A stretch of 64,000 bases of DNA from an uncultured Spirochaetales bacterium (GTDB lineage: Bacteria; Spirochaetota; Spirochaetia; Sphaerochaetales; Sphaerochaetaceae). The DNA is taken from NCBI GenBank assembly GCA_949283305.1, contig CASDRU010000009.1:1-64000 (forward strand), written 5' to 3'. The notes beneath the pieces are model-generated. The model had not been told where the DNA came from. It did no database searches and saw nothing but the letters and a program-made list of their open reading frames with translations. Shown in pieces: positions 33,835 through 43,950 of this stretch (position 1 is its first letter; every line of letters begins with the position of its first letter). Made by a program: the position numbers and the translations under genes.

Positions 33835-35295
33835 ATGGAATTCAGAGTTCGTTATGCTCCAAGCCCGACAGGCTTCCAGCATATTGGCGGCGTGCGCACG
33901 GCACTCTTCAATTACTTTGCCGCAAAGAGCAACGGCGGTTCGTTCATCCTCCGTGTAGAGGATACTGACAGGGAGCGCTACAGCACAGCTTATCTTGATG
34001 ACTTGTACCAGACACTCACATGGCTTGGCATCTCATGGGACGAGGGCCCTATAAAGGGAGGTCCTTGCGGACCATATATCCAGTCAGAGCGTCTTGAGAT
34101 ATATCAGAAGTATGCAAAACAGCTTGTCGATGAAGGCAAGGCTTATTATTGTTACTGTTCTCCTGAGCGCCTTGAAGAGGTGAGAAAGAAGCAGGAGGAA
34201 AGCAAGAGCGAATATCAGGGATATGACAGGCATTGCCGCTCCTTGACTGAAGAAGAGAGAGCTGAGTATGAAAGACAGGGCATAAAGCCTGTCATCAGGC
34301 TCAAGGTTCCTACAGAGGGAAAGACGACATTCCATGACATTATAATGGGAGACATCACAAGGAAGAACAAGGATGTCTCTCCAGATCCTGTGCTCTTGAA
34401 GAGCGACGGATATCCGACATATCATCTTGCGAATGTTGTAGATGACCACCTGATGGGAATTACGCATATAATGAGAGCCCAGGAATGGATTCCCTCAGGG
34501 CCTCTCCATATCCTTTTATATCAGGCATTCGGATGGGAGCCCCCTGTTTACTGCCATCTCCCGATGGTCATGGGAAAGGATGGAAAGAAACTCTCAAAGA
34601 GGCATGGCTCTACCAGCGTGAAGGACTTCAGGGACAAGGGCTATCTTCCAGAGACCATAATAAACTATGTCACCCTTGTGGGATGGGCACTTGATGGAGA
34701 GCGTGAGATTTTCTCAAAAGAAGATCTTGAGAAATGCTTTAAAATTGAGAACATCCATAAGGCTCCCGGAGTCTTTGACTACAAGAAGCTTGACTGGTTC
34801 AACGGATATTATATCAGGCAGAAAAGCGATGAAGAGCTGGCTCAGCTTATAAAACCATATCTTGAGTCTGCAGGTTTTAAAGCAGATGAGGAGAAGCTTA
34901 TATCACTTGCACACGCTGCAAAGGAGAGGATGAAGACTCTTTCTGACATAGTAAGTCTCTCTTCCTTCCTCTTTGAAGATGTTCCTGTTGCTGACAAGAG
35001 CCTCTATGTTGCAAAGGGAAGTGATGATGAGAAGACTCTTTCTGCTTTAAAAAGAGGATCTGAGATTTTCATTTCCTCTTTAGAAAGAGGAGAAGCAGAA
35101 GAAAAGATTGAAGAGGCTCTTCTTGAGCTTTCAAAAGAGCTGGAGATTAAAGTAAATGGCGTGTTCCAGCCCCTGAGAGTCGCAATCACGAACTCTCAGA
35201 TCTCTCTTCCTCTTTTTGATTCAGTCCGCCTCCTGGGCATGGATGAGACAAAGAGAAGGATCAAGAGAGCAATATCATTTCTGGAGGAAAAGTAA
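33835..35295 (+). CDS. gltX: Glutamyl-tRNA synthetase
   Basis: The 486-residue class I enzyme starts at the ATG at 33835 after CGGAGATATTTT. It has RYAPSPTGFQHIGGVRTALF (HIGH region) at residue 5 and the KMSKS loop GKKLSKRHGSTSV near 246. It charges tRNA-Glu. It begins a run of three synthetase genes, and glyQS starts at its last base. Confidence 0.97.
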   Translation: MEFRVRYAPSPTGFQHIGGVRTALFNYFAAKSNGGSFILRVEDTDRERYSTAYLDDLYQTLTWLGISWDEGPIKGGPCGPYIQSERLEIYQKYAKQLVDEGKAYYCYCSPERLEEVRKKQEESKSEYQGYDRHCRSLTEEERAEYERQGIKPVIRLKVPTEGKTTFHDIIMGDITRKNKDVSPDPVLLKSDGYPTYHLANVVDDHLMGITHIMRAQEWIPSGPLHILLYQAFGWEPPVYCHLPMVMGKDGKKLSKRHGSTSVKDFRDKGYLPETIINYVTLVGWALDGEREIFSKEDLEKCFKIENIHKAPGVFDYKKLDWFNGYYIRQKSDEELAQLIKPYLESAGFKADEEKLISLAHAAKERMKTLSDIVSLSSFLFEDVPVADKSLYVAKGSDDEKTLSALKRGSEIFISSLERGEAEEKIEEALLELSKELEIKVNGVFQPLRVAITNSQISLPLFDSVRLLGMDETKRRIKRAISFLEEK

Positions 35296-36623
35296 TGGGA
35301 TCTAAGGCTACAATGGATAAAATCGTATCACTTTGCAGGAGAAGAGGATTCATTTTCCAGTCAAGTGAAATCTATGGAGGACTTAACGGAGCATACGACT
35401 ATGGTCCGATGGGAGTTGAGCTGAAGAACAACATCAGGGATTTCTGGTGGAAGGAGATGACACAGCTTCATGACAACATTGTCGGTCTTGATGCTTCAAT
35501 CCTGATGCATTCAAAGGTTTGGGAAGCAAGCGGGCATGTCTCAAACTTCACAGACCCGATGGTTGACTGCAAGCAGTGCAAGAGCCGCTTCCGCGCAGAT
35601 CAGATTGACCTCTCAGCTCCATGCCCGGTATGCGGAAGCAAGGGCACATTCACTGAGCCAAGGAATTTCAATCTCATGTTCCAGACCCACATCGGTCCGA
35701 GCATGGACAGCGCATCAACAATATATCTGCGCCCTGAGACAGCACAGGGAATCTATGTGGATTTCAAGAATGTCCTTCAGTCAAGCAGAGTGAAGATTCC
35801 GTTCGGAATCGCACAGATCGGAAAGAGCTTCAGAAACGAGATAACTACAAAGAGCTTCATTTTCCGCTCATGTGAGTTCGAGCAGATGGAGATGCAGTTC
35901 TTCTGCAAGCCGGGCACTGAGGATGAATGGTTCCCGTACTGGAGAGAAGAGAGAATGAAGTTCTACCATAAGATGGGAATCGATCCCCAGTCATTGAGGT
36001 GGCACCAGCATGGTCCGGATGAGCTTGCATTCTATGCAAAGGATGCATATGACATCCAGTTCCTCTTTCCGATGGGATGGCAGGAGCTTGAGGGTGTGCA
36101 TTCAAGGACTGACTATGACCTTACACAGCATCAGAACTTCAGCAAGAAGGACATGACTTATCTTGATCCTGAGACAAATGAGCGCTACATCCCGTATGTC
36201 GTGGAGACAAGTGCAGGACTCACAAGAAATGTCCTCATGGCTCTTTCTGATGCATATGATGAGGAGGAGACACCGGAGGGAGATGTCAGGACTGTCCTTC
36301 ATTTCCATCCTCAGATCGCACCTGTTGCTGTTGCAGTTCTTCCTCTTGTAAAGAAGGATGGGCTTGCTGAGTATGCATCAAAGCTTGAAAAGGATCTGAG
36401 ATCTGATTATAAGACTTTCTATGATCAGAGCGGAGCAATCGGAAGAAGATACAGAAGAATGGATGAAATCGGAACTCCGTACTGTGTCACTGTCGATTAT
36501 CAGACACTGGAAGATGGAAGTGTCACACTGCGCTATCGTGACTCAATGGAGCAGGTAAGAGTGGATGCATCAAAGCTCAGCGCATTCATAAAAGAAGCAA
36601 CTGACAGCTATAAAAGGGTTTAA
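35295..36623 (+). CDS. glyQS: Glycyl-tRNA synthetase, dimeric type
   Basis: The 442-residue class II enzyme is of the alpha-2 (eukaryote/archaeal-like) type, as in spirochaetes and actinobacteria, not the alpha2-beta2 type. Motifs include FQSSEIYGGLNGAYDYGPMG near the N-terminus, a zinc-binding cluster CKQCKSRFR...CPVCGSKG, FNLMFQTHIGP and RPETAQGIYVDFKN. The start codon overlaps the gltX stop by one base; GGAGGAAAAG precedes it. Confidence 0.96.
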   Translation: MGSKATMDKIVSLCRRRGFIFQSSEIYGGLNGAYDYGPMGVELKNNIRDFWWKEMTQLHDNIVGLDASILMHSKVWEASGHVSNFTDPMVDCKQCKSRFRADQIDLSAPCPVCGSKGTFTEPRNFNLMFQTHIGPSMDSASTIYLRPETAQGIYVDFKNVLQSSRVKIPFGIAQIGKSFRNEITTKSFIFRSCEFEQMEMQFFCKPGTEDEWFPYWREERMKFYHKMGIDPQSLRWHQHGPDELAFYAKDAYDIQFLFPMGWQELEGVHSRTDYDLTQHQNFSKKDMTYLDPETNERYIPYVVETSAGLTRNVLMALSDAYDEEETPEGDVRTVLHFHPQIAPVAVAVLPLVKKDGLAEYASKLEKDLRSDYKTFYDQSGAIGRRYRRMDEIGTPYCVTVDYQTLEDGSVTLRYRDSMEQVRVDASKLSAFIKEATDSYKRV

Positions 36624-36626
36624 GCT

Positions 36627-37862
36627 ATGAACAAGGCATTACAGATACTTATAGACAGAGGTTTTGTCAAGGATTTTACAGATGCAGAAGGACTTTCAAA
36701 GCTCATGGACGAAGGTCCGGTGACTTTCTACTGCGGAACAGATCCTACAGCAAAGAGCCTTCACATAGGGCATATTGTGCCTTTTTTTGCAATGCATCAT
36801 CTGCAGAAAGAGGGGCATAATCCGATTATTCTTGTCGGAGGTGGAACAGCTTTAATCGGTGATCCTTCAGGAAAGACTGAGATGCGTCCGATTCTCTCAA
36901 AAGAAGTGATCAAGGCCAATGCTGACAACATCACCCGCCAGCTTTCAAGGATAGTCTCAATTGATACAGATAAGCCCGGATACGGGAAGGCAGTGATTGC
37001 CAACAATGCCTCCTGGCTCACAGATCTTAACTATATTGATTTCCTGCGTGATATAGGGCGCTATTTCAGCGTCAACAGGATGCTCACTTTCGAAGGAGTC
37101 AAGCAGCGCCTGGAGAGAGGTCTTTCCTTTATCGAGTTCAATTACCAGCTTCTGCAGTCCTATGACTTTTATATCCTCAACAGGGATTATGGCTGCCGTT
37201 TACAGATTGGCGGAGCTGACCAGTGGGGAAACATTGTTGCTGGAATCGATCTTCTTGACAGGATGGATGCTCCAAAAGGATATGGACTTACCTTTAACCT
37301 GATCATGACAAGTGACGGAAAGAAGATGGGCAAGAGCGAGAAGGGTGCTGTTTATCTGGATAAGGACATGTATTCAGTCTATGATTTCTATCAGTACTGG
37401 AGAAATGTCCAGGACAGTGATGTCATCAAGCTCATGAAGCTTTTCACATTCATGGAGCTGGATGAGATTGCTGAGTATGAAAAACCAGGTGTAAACATAA
37501 ATGATGCCAAGGCACGCCTTGCATTTGAAGTCACCTCAATAATCCACGGAAGAGAGGAGGCAGAGAAAGCGGAGAGCGCGGCAAAGGCACTTTTCTCATC
37601 ATCGGGAAGCATTGAGGGAATGCCGAGTGTGGAAGTTGCTAAAGACCAGTTTGAAATGGGAGTGCTCAATCTCTTTACGCTCTCAGGCCTCACATCATCA
37701 AACGGAGATGCACGCCGCCTTGTTGTACAGGGAGGGGCTGAGATCAACGGCAGGAAGATTACAGACCCGAAGACCATGATTAAACTTTCTGATGCCAATG
37801 AGGACGGTGCATTCATCCTCAAGGCAGGAAAGAAACGCTATATGCGCGTGATTGTCAAATAA
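36627..37862 (+). CDS. tyrS: Tyrosyl-tRNA synthetase
   Basis: The 411-residue class I enzyme has the HIGH motif in SLHIGHIVPFFAMHHLQ at about residue 45, the KMSKS motif as DGKKMGKSEKGAVYL at about 230, and a C-terminal S4 RNA-binding domain (ARRLVVQGGAEINGRKI). It follows glyQS after three bases and ends the synthetase cluster at a terminator. Confidence 0.97.
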   Translation: MNKALQILIDRGFVKDFTDAEGLSKLMDEGPVTFYCGTDPTAKSLHIGHIVPFFAMHHLQKEGHNPIILVGGGTALIGDPSGKTEMRPILSKEVIKANADNITRQLSRIVSIDTDKPGYGKAVIANNASWLTDLNYIDFLRDIGRYFSVNRMLTFEGVKQRLERGLSFIEFNYQLLQSYDFYILNRDYGCRLQIGGADQWGNIVAGIDLLDRMDAPKGYGLTFNLIMTSDGKKMGKSEKGAVYLDKDMYSVYDFYQYWRNVQDSDVIKLMKLFTFMELDEIAEYEKPGVNINDAKARLAFEVTSIIHGREEAEKAESAAKALFSSSGSIEGMPSVEVAKDQFEMGVLNLFTLSGLTSSNGDARRLVVQGGAEINGRKITDPKTMIKLSDANEDGAFILKAGKKRYMRVIVK

Positions 37863-37883
37863 GAATCATCTTTCAGATTCAGG

Positions 37884-37906
37884 CCGCTTTCAAAGCGGCT
37901 TTTTTC
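37884..37906 (+). terminator. Rho-independent terminator after tyrS
   Basis: GCCGCTT and AAGCGGC pair perfectly around a TCA loop, followed by six T residues. Confidence 0.9.
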
Positions 37907-37994
37907 ATCAAAAGCCCATTCAGGCTCTCAGATAAGCATGACTTTTCATACACAAAATAATGTAAATGTTCATAAGCGAAAAAAATTACATCTT

Positions 37995-38029
37995 TTTTCA
38001 AAAAAACTGCAAATTTTATTTGCTTTCTC
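37995..38029 (+). promoter_or_regulatory. Upstream module shared with the other CUT2 sugar operon
   Basis: TTTTCAAAAAA to TGCTTTCTC resembles the block at 9319-9353. Here it runs directly into the mglB promoter, so it overlaps the -35 box. Confidence 0.35.
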
Positions 38030-38048
38030 AATTTTTGCATGTTCTAAT
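38020..38048 (+). promoter_or_regulatory. mglB promoter
   Basis: TTGCTT (38020-38025), 17 bases and TCTAAT (38043-38048), followed by an AAGGAG ribosome-binding site before the ATG at 38091. Confidence 0.5.
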
Positions 38049-38090
38049 AAAGGTAGATTAAAACTTTTTCCATAAAAAAGGAGTTAGTAA

Positions 38091-39308
<1,218 letters not shown>

Positions 39309-39328
39309 TCTTGAATCTTGAAGTACTT

Positions 39329-39354
39329 ATGGCGGATTCAGACGAATCCGCCAT
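39329..39354 (+). terminator. Intercistronic hairpin between mglB and mglA
   Basis: ATGGCGGATTC and GAATCCGCCAT form a perfect 11-bp stem with an AGAC loop and no long T run. It resembles the hairpins after the other two binding-protein genes. Confidence 0.75.
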
Positions 39355-39384
39355 TATTCGATTAAATACACGGGAAAAGGACAA

Positions 39385-40881
39385 ATGAGTGGTAAAACTG
39401 TACTAGAAATAAGGAATCTATCTAAATCTTTTGCAAAGAACAAAGTCCTTGACGGTATTAACCTGACTGTAGAAGAAGGAACTGTTTGTGGTCTGATGGG
39501 TGAGAACGGAGCCGGTAAGTCGACCATGATGAAATGCCTTTTCGGCATCTATGCCAAGGATGAAGGGCAGATTCTTCTTTCAGAGACTCCTATAGATTTC
39601 AAGAATCCTAAGGAAGCTCTTGAACATGGTGTTGCGATGGTTCATCAGGAACTCCAGCAGTGCCTTGACCGTACAGTCATGGATAATCTCTTCTTAGGGC
39701 GCTACCCGTTGAAGTTCGGAGTAGTAGATGAGGCAAGGATGCTCAAAGAGAGCAATAACCTCTTTGCCAGACTGAAAATGAATGTTAACCCCCAGACTGT
39801 CATGAGAACAATGAGTGTATCCCAGCGTCAGATGGTTGAGATTGCAAAGGCTGTAAGCTATGATGCAAAGCTGATTGTTCTGGATGAGCCTACAAGCTCT
39901 CTTACAGAAAGGGAAGTAAAGAAACTTTTTTCAATTGTAGATGATCTTAGGAAACAGGGTGTTTCTTTTGTATACATCTCGCACAAAATGGATGAGATCT
40001 TTGAAATCTGTGATGACGTAGCTGTCCTCAGAGATGGAAAGATGATTTTCAAGAAGCATGTAAAAGATACGAACATGAACGAGCTTATATCCGCAATGGT
40101 CGGAAGATCTCTGGATAAGAGATTCCCCGATGTGGATAACAAGCCGGGAGAGGAGTATCTGAAGATAGAAAATCTGAATACAAAGTTTCCTCCAATCCTC
40201 CATGATATCTCATTCTCAGTAAGAAGGGGCGAGATATTCGGACTCTATGGCCTTGTCGGAGCAGGACGAAGCGAGCTCTTAGAGAGCCTTTTTGGAGTCA
40301 GGACGATTGCAAGCGGCAATATAATTGTCGGAGGAAAGAAGCTCAGATTCACATCAAGCCGTGATGCTATGGATCACAGCTTCGCACTTGTAACTGAAGA
40401 GCGAAAGCTTAACGGAATGTTCGGTAAGGACACAATCAAATTCAATACAACGATTACAAACCTTGATGCCTATAAGACAAGAAGGCTGCTGGATGGAAAG
40501 AAGATGGAGGATGCCACCAAGAAGGAAATAAGTGTCATGAACACAAAATGTGTTTCTCCTGACGAGCTTATCTCCTCACTTTCTGGAGGTAACCAGCAGA
40601 AGGTCATCATAGGTAAATGGCTTGAGCGCTCACCTGAGATTTTCCTGCTTGACGAACCGACAAGAGGAATTGATGTCGGAGCCAAGTATGAAATCTATCA
40701 GCTGATAATCAAGATGGCGAAGGAGGGTAAGACAATCATCGTAGTATCCTCAGAAATGCCTGAGATCCTTGGAATCACGAACAGGATTGCAGTCATGTCC
40801 AACCACAGACTTGCAGGAATCGTGAATACAAGCGAGACCAATCAGGAAGAGCTGTTGCGCTTATCAGCAAAATATCTGTAA
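39385..40881 (+). CDS. mglA: Galactose/methylgalactoside ABC transporter ATP-binding protein
   Basis: The 498-residue protein has two nucleotide-binding domains. The first has Walker A GENGAGKST at about residue 40 and LIVLDEPTSSLTE; the second has a degenerate P-loop (GLVGAGRSELLE) and LSGGNQQKVIIGKWLERSPE. The order mglB-mglA-mglC and the MglB-type binding protein identify it as the galactose/glucose system. Confidence 0.94.
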   Translation: MSGKTVLEIRNLSKSFAKNKVLDGINLTVEEGTVCGLMGENGAGKSTMMKCLFGIYAKDEGQILLSETPIDFKNPKEALEHGVAMVHQELQQCLDRTVMDNLFLGRYPLKFGVVDEARMLKESNNLFARLKMNVNPQTVMRTMSVSQRQMVEIAKAVSYDAKLIVLDEPTSSLTEREVKKLFSIVDDLRKQGVSFVYISHKMDEIFEICDDVAVLRDGKMIFKKHVKDTNMNELISAMVGRSLDKRFPDVDNKPGEEYLKIENLNTKFPPILHDISFSVRRGEIFGLYGLVGAGRSELLESLFGVRTIASGNIIVGGKKLRFTSSRDAMDHSFALVTEERKLNGMFGKDTIKFNTTITNLDAYKTRRLLDGKKMEDATKKEISVMNTKCVSPDELISSLSGGNQQKVIIGKWLERSPEIFLLDEPTRGIDVGAKYEIYQLIIKMAKEGKTIIVVSSEMPEILGITNRIAVMSNHRLAGIVNTSETNQEELLRLSAKYL

Positions 40882-40893
40882 GAGGAGGTAAAT

Positions 40894-42567
40894 ATGGCAG
40901 AAAACCAGGTAAAGATAGCTAATCTTGAAGAAGATCTTCAGGTGCAGAAGTATTCAGAACAGCTCAGAGCTCTCCGCCAGGATGGCGTTACTAAGCTTTC
41001 TGACTGCAAGATTGAAAAAGTCACATTAAAGAAGAACAAGCTTGTCCAGGAGGAGGATAAAGCCAGAAGGCTTGCCGAGCTTGATAAGCAGATTGAGGAA
41101 GCTAAGGTGGTTGCTGAGCAGAACAAGGCTCAGGTTGCTGCTTTAAGCAAGGAAGCTGTAGCTTATGTGAACAAGATCTCAAAGGACATTGAGACTGCTG
41201 TCAACGAGAAACAGAACAAGAGAATGAAGGGTGCAAAAGCATTCTATGAAAAGGAAATCGTTGGAATCAAGGCAGATCATGAGAAGAGACTTGTCGAGAT
41301 CAACAGCAAGTATACAGGAGATGAGCTCAAAAGCGAGGTTGCAATCTGCAACTACGAGCTCAAGAGCGCACTCTTTGACTCAAAGAGCCGTTACAAGGAA
41401 CAGCTGGATAAGTGCAAGGCCGCAAAGCATCAGGCATATGTCGATCACGTGCAGAAGAACAGAGAGCTGAGAAACGGTAAGACCAACTTCGTTGAGGACA
41501 TGAAGATGAAGTGGAAGGACTTTGTAAGGAATTTCACTGTCACATCATTCCTTCTTTCAAACGGTCTTTACATCGCGATTTTGATATTCTTCATCGTATG
41601 TGTCATCGTTGCTCCTCTTATCGGATCTGGAAACCTTCTTTCACTTCCGAACATCTTCACAATCTTAGAGCAGAGCTCCACAAGAATGTTCTATGCACTC
41701 GGTGTTGCAGGCCTTATCCTCCTTGCAGGTACGGACCTCTCAATCGGAAGAATGGTCGCACTTGGTGCGCTTACAACAGGTCTCATTCTCCATCCGGGAA
41801 TGAACATCGTATCATTCTTTGGAATGGGTCCATGGGATTTCTCTGCAATGCCTATGCTTGCAAGAGTCATAATGGCACTCGTGCTTTCAGTTGCACTCTG
41901 TGTGATTTTTGCAGCAATTGCAGGATTCTTTACAGCGCGTTTCAAGATGCATCCGTTTATCTCCACAATGGCTAACCAGCTCATAATCTACGGACTGCTG
42001 TTCTATGGAACAAGCGGAACACCGGTTGGATCAATTGACAGCACAATAAAGAATGCAATTGGCGGACGCTGGGTGCTCGGGGTTGTGAACAACCAGTGGA
42101 TCACATTCCCGAAACTGATTATCCCTGCAGTCATTGCAATCATAATTGCATGGCTGATCTGGAACAAGACAACATTCGGAAAGAACATGTATGCTGTCGG
42201 CGGTAATGCTGAGGCTGCAGCTGTATCTGGAATCTCTGTATTCAAAGTAACACTCTGCGTATTCATCATGGCCGGTGTGTTCTATGGCTGCGGTGCATTC
42301 CTTGAGGCATTCAGAGCAAACGCATCTGCCGGTACAGGTCAGGGCTATGAGATGGATGCCATTGCTGCCTGTGTTGTCGGAGGAATCTCGTTCAATGGAG
42401 GTATCGGAAAGATCGGCGGTGCGGCTTTCGGAGTAATCATCTTCACAAGCCTCACATACTGTCTTACATTCCTTGGAATCGATACTAACCTTCAGTTCGT
42501 CTTCAAGGGTCTTATCATTCTTGCAGCAGTATCTCTTGACTCAGTCAAGTATCTCAAGAAGAAATAA
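40894..42567 (+). CDS. mglC: Galactose ABC transporter permease with long coiled-coil N-terminal extension
   Basis: The 557-residue protein is about 220 residues longer than usual MglC. Residues 1-205 are charged and heptad-like (EEDKARRLAELDKQIEEAKV, KAFYEKEIVGIKADHEKRLV) and predict a cytoplasmic coiled coil. The permease proper starts with the first membrane segment at about 222 (GLYIAILIFFIVCVIVAPL) and has CUT2 signatures LILLAGTDLSIGRMVALGA, YAVGGNAEAAAVSGI and IAACVVGGISFNGGIGK. AGAGGAGG precedes the ATG at 40894, and an internal start near the membrane part has no good ribosome-binding site, so the extension is real. Its purpose is unknown. Confidence 0.92.
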   Translation: MAENQVKIANLEEDLQVQKYSEQLRALRQDGVTKLSDCKIEKVTLKKNKLVQEEDKARRLAELDKQIEEAKVVAEQNKAQVAALSKEAVAYVNKISKDIETAVNEKQNKRMKGAKAFYEKEIVGIKADHEKRLVEINSKYTGDELKSEVAICNYELKSALFDSKSRYKEQLDKCKAAKHQAYVDHVQKNRELRNGKTNFVEDMKMKWKDFVRNFTVTSFLLSNGLYIAILIFFIVCVIVAPLIGSGNLLSLPNIFTILEQSSTRMFYALGVAGLILLAGTDLSIGRMVALGALTTGLILHPGMNIVSFFGMGPWDFSAMPMLARVIMALVLSVALCVIFAAIAGFFTARFKMHPFISTMANQLIIYGLLFYGTSGTPVGSIDSTIKNAIGGRWVLGVVNNQWITFPKLIIPAVIAIIIAWLIWNKTTFGKNMYAVGGNAEAAAVSGISVFKVTLCVFIMAGVFYGCGAFLEAFRANASAGTGQGYEMDAIAACVVGGISFNGGIGKIGGAAFGVIIFTSLTYCLTFLGIDTNLQFVFKGLIILAAVSLDSVKYLKKK

Positions 42568-42588
42568 TAAGAGGAAAAGACAAAAAGC

Positions 42589-42617
42589 AAGGCGGCTTTT
42601 AAGGCCGCCTTCATTTT
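42589..42617. terminator. Bidirectional terminator between mglC and mtnA
   Basis: AAGGCGGC and GCCGCCTT form an 8-bp stem with a 7-base loop. A T run follows on the plus strand and GCTTTTTG on the minus strand, so it can serve both convergent genes. Confidence 0.88.
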
Positions 42618-42621
42618 TTGA

Positions 42622-43644
42622 TCAATCAAGTTCTTTTTTCAGTTTCAATATATTCTCTTTAAAAGGAGGGTATATTATGCCTCTTTCAGTTATTATTCCT
42701 GTAATATTCTCATGCGGTGTGACATCAAATGAAGGATTGAAGACAAAAATTTCCTTTGGTGCGACATAAGATTCTTCTATTTTTATGACCTCATCCTTGC
42801 TTCTTTCTTCAATTGGAATGTCTTTCCCTTCTTCTAAAGAAAAATCTATTGTGCTTACTGGAGCTGCAGAATAAAACGGGACATTGTACTCCTTTGCGAT
42901 GATGCTGAGAGGGAATGTTCCGAGCTTGTTTGCAACATCTCCCCTTACTGTGATTCTGTCAGCGCCAAGGACAATCACATCGATTTTCCCCTCTCTGATA
43001 AGTGTGGCAGCAGCTGAGTCAGGAATCAATGTTGCCGGTATTCCGGCTCTCACAAGTTCCCAGGATGTAAGGCGTGCTCCCTGGAGTCTCGGTCTTGTCT
43101 CATCTGCATATACATGTATGTTCTTGCCCTGGCAGTATGCCTCTTTTATCACACCAAGTGCGGTTCCCCAGCCGCATGTTGCAAGTGCACCTGCATTGCA
43201 GTGGGTAAGGACATTTGCATTCTCTTTTATGACTTCAGCCCCGTATTCTGAGAGCTTTCTATTCACCTTTCTGTCCTCATCCTCGATTACCTGGGCCTCT
43301 TTAAGCAGAGCAGAGGGATCAAGGGCTGTGTTTTCTGCAACCCTCTTCTGTCTTTCAAGCGCCCATGAAAGATTAACAGCAGTAGGGCGGGAAGAAAGAA
43401 GATAAGAAAGCTTATCAAGAAAGGATTTCTCATCTCCCTTTGCCTCAATTGCTGCAAAATAAGCTCCATATGCGGCAACAGCTCCGATTAGCGGTGCACC
43501 ACGGACTATCATGTCCTTTATAGCAAAATAGACATCTTCAACAGACGATGCTTCTACATATTCAAGTGAGGATGGCAGCTTTCTCTGATCAATTAGAACA
43601 AGCTTTCCTTCCCGGTATTCCAGTGTTTTGAAATCTTCTGTCAT
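42622..43644 (-). CDS. mtnA: S-methyl-5-thioribose-1-phosphate isomerase
   Basis: The 340-residue protein is an eIF2B-like isomerase with MtnA signatures: MIVRGAPLIGAVAAYG at about residue 46, NVLTHCNAGALATCGWGTAL with the catalytic Cys at about 160, and VLGADRITVRGDVANKLGTF with the catalytic Asp near 240. It converts methylthioribose-1-phosphate to methylthioribulose-1-phosphate. AGGAGC, inside the end of the cupin gene, precedes its ATG. No mtnB, mtnC, mtnD or mtnK follows in this window. Confidence 0.95.
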   Translation of the reverse strand: MTEDFKTLEYREGKLVLIDQRKLPSSLEYVEASSVEDVYFAIKDMIVRGAPLIGAVAAYGAYFAAIEAKGDEKSFLDKLSYLLSSRPTAVNLSWALERQKRVAENTALDPSALLKEAQVIEDEDRKVNRKLSEYGAEVIKENANVLTHCNAGALATCGWGTALGVIKEAYCQGKNIHVYADETRPRLQGARLTSWELVRAGIPATLIPDSAAATLIREGKIDVIVLGADRITVRGDVANKLGTFPLSIIAKEYNVPFYSAAPVSTIDFSLEEGKDIPIEERSKDEVIKIEESYVAPKEIFVFNPSFDVTPHENITGIITERGIIYPPFKENILKLKKELD

Positions 43645-43645
43645 A

Positions 43646-43948
43646 TTAGCTCCTGTTTTGAAATGAAATCATCTCACCTTTTTCAAGGCAGAAAACACTG
43701 TGACTGCTTCCTCTTGGAATATAGACAGTGTCTCCTTTATCCATCACCCGTGAGTCTCCGTTTACTGCAAACTCGAACTTGCCGCTTATGATGTACATGT
43801 ATTCGTCCCTCTCATTTTCATGCCTGCTCTCAATTGCACCCGGCAGGAAATAGAGATGAGCAATATTCACATCTCCGCTGATTATTTCTTTCTCTTCCGT
43901 TTTGTCTGAAATCGGATATTTTTGTAAATCCCTGTCTGCTAAATACAT
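43646..43948 (-). CDS. Small cupin-domain protein in the methylthioadenosine operon
   Basis: The 100-residue protein starts at the ATG at 43948. Cupin motif 1 is RHENERDEYMYIISGKFE with His, Glu and Glu as possible metal ligands, and motif 2 is GDTVYIPRGSSHSVF with a His. It lies between mtaD and mtnA with almost no spacing. In Rhodospirillum rubrum a cupin acts in the methylthioadenosine-isoprenoid shunt, so a step downstream of MtnA is possible. A general metal-binding or regulatory cupin is equally possible. Confidence 0.8.
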   Translation of the reverse strand: MYLADRDLQKYPISDKTEEKEIISGDVNIAHLYFLPGAIESRHENERDEYMYIISGKFEFAVNGDSRVMDKGDTVYIPRGSSHSVFCLEKGEMISFQNRS

Positions 43949-43950
43949 TA

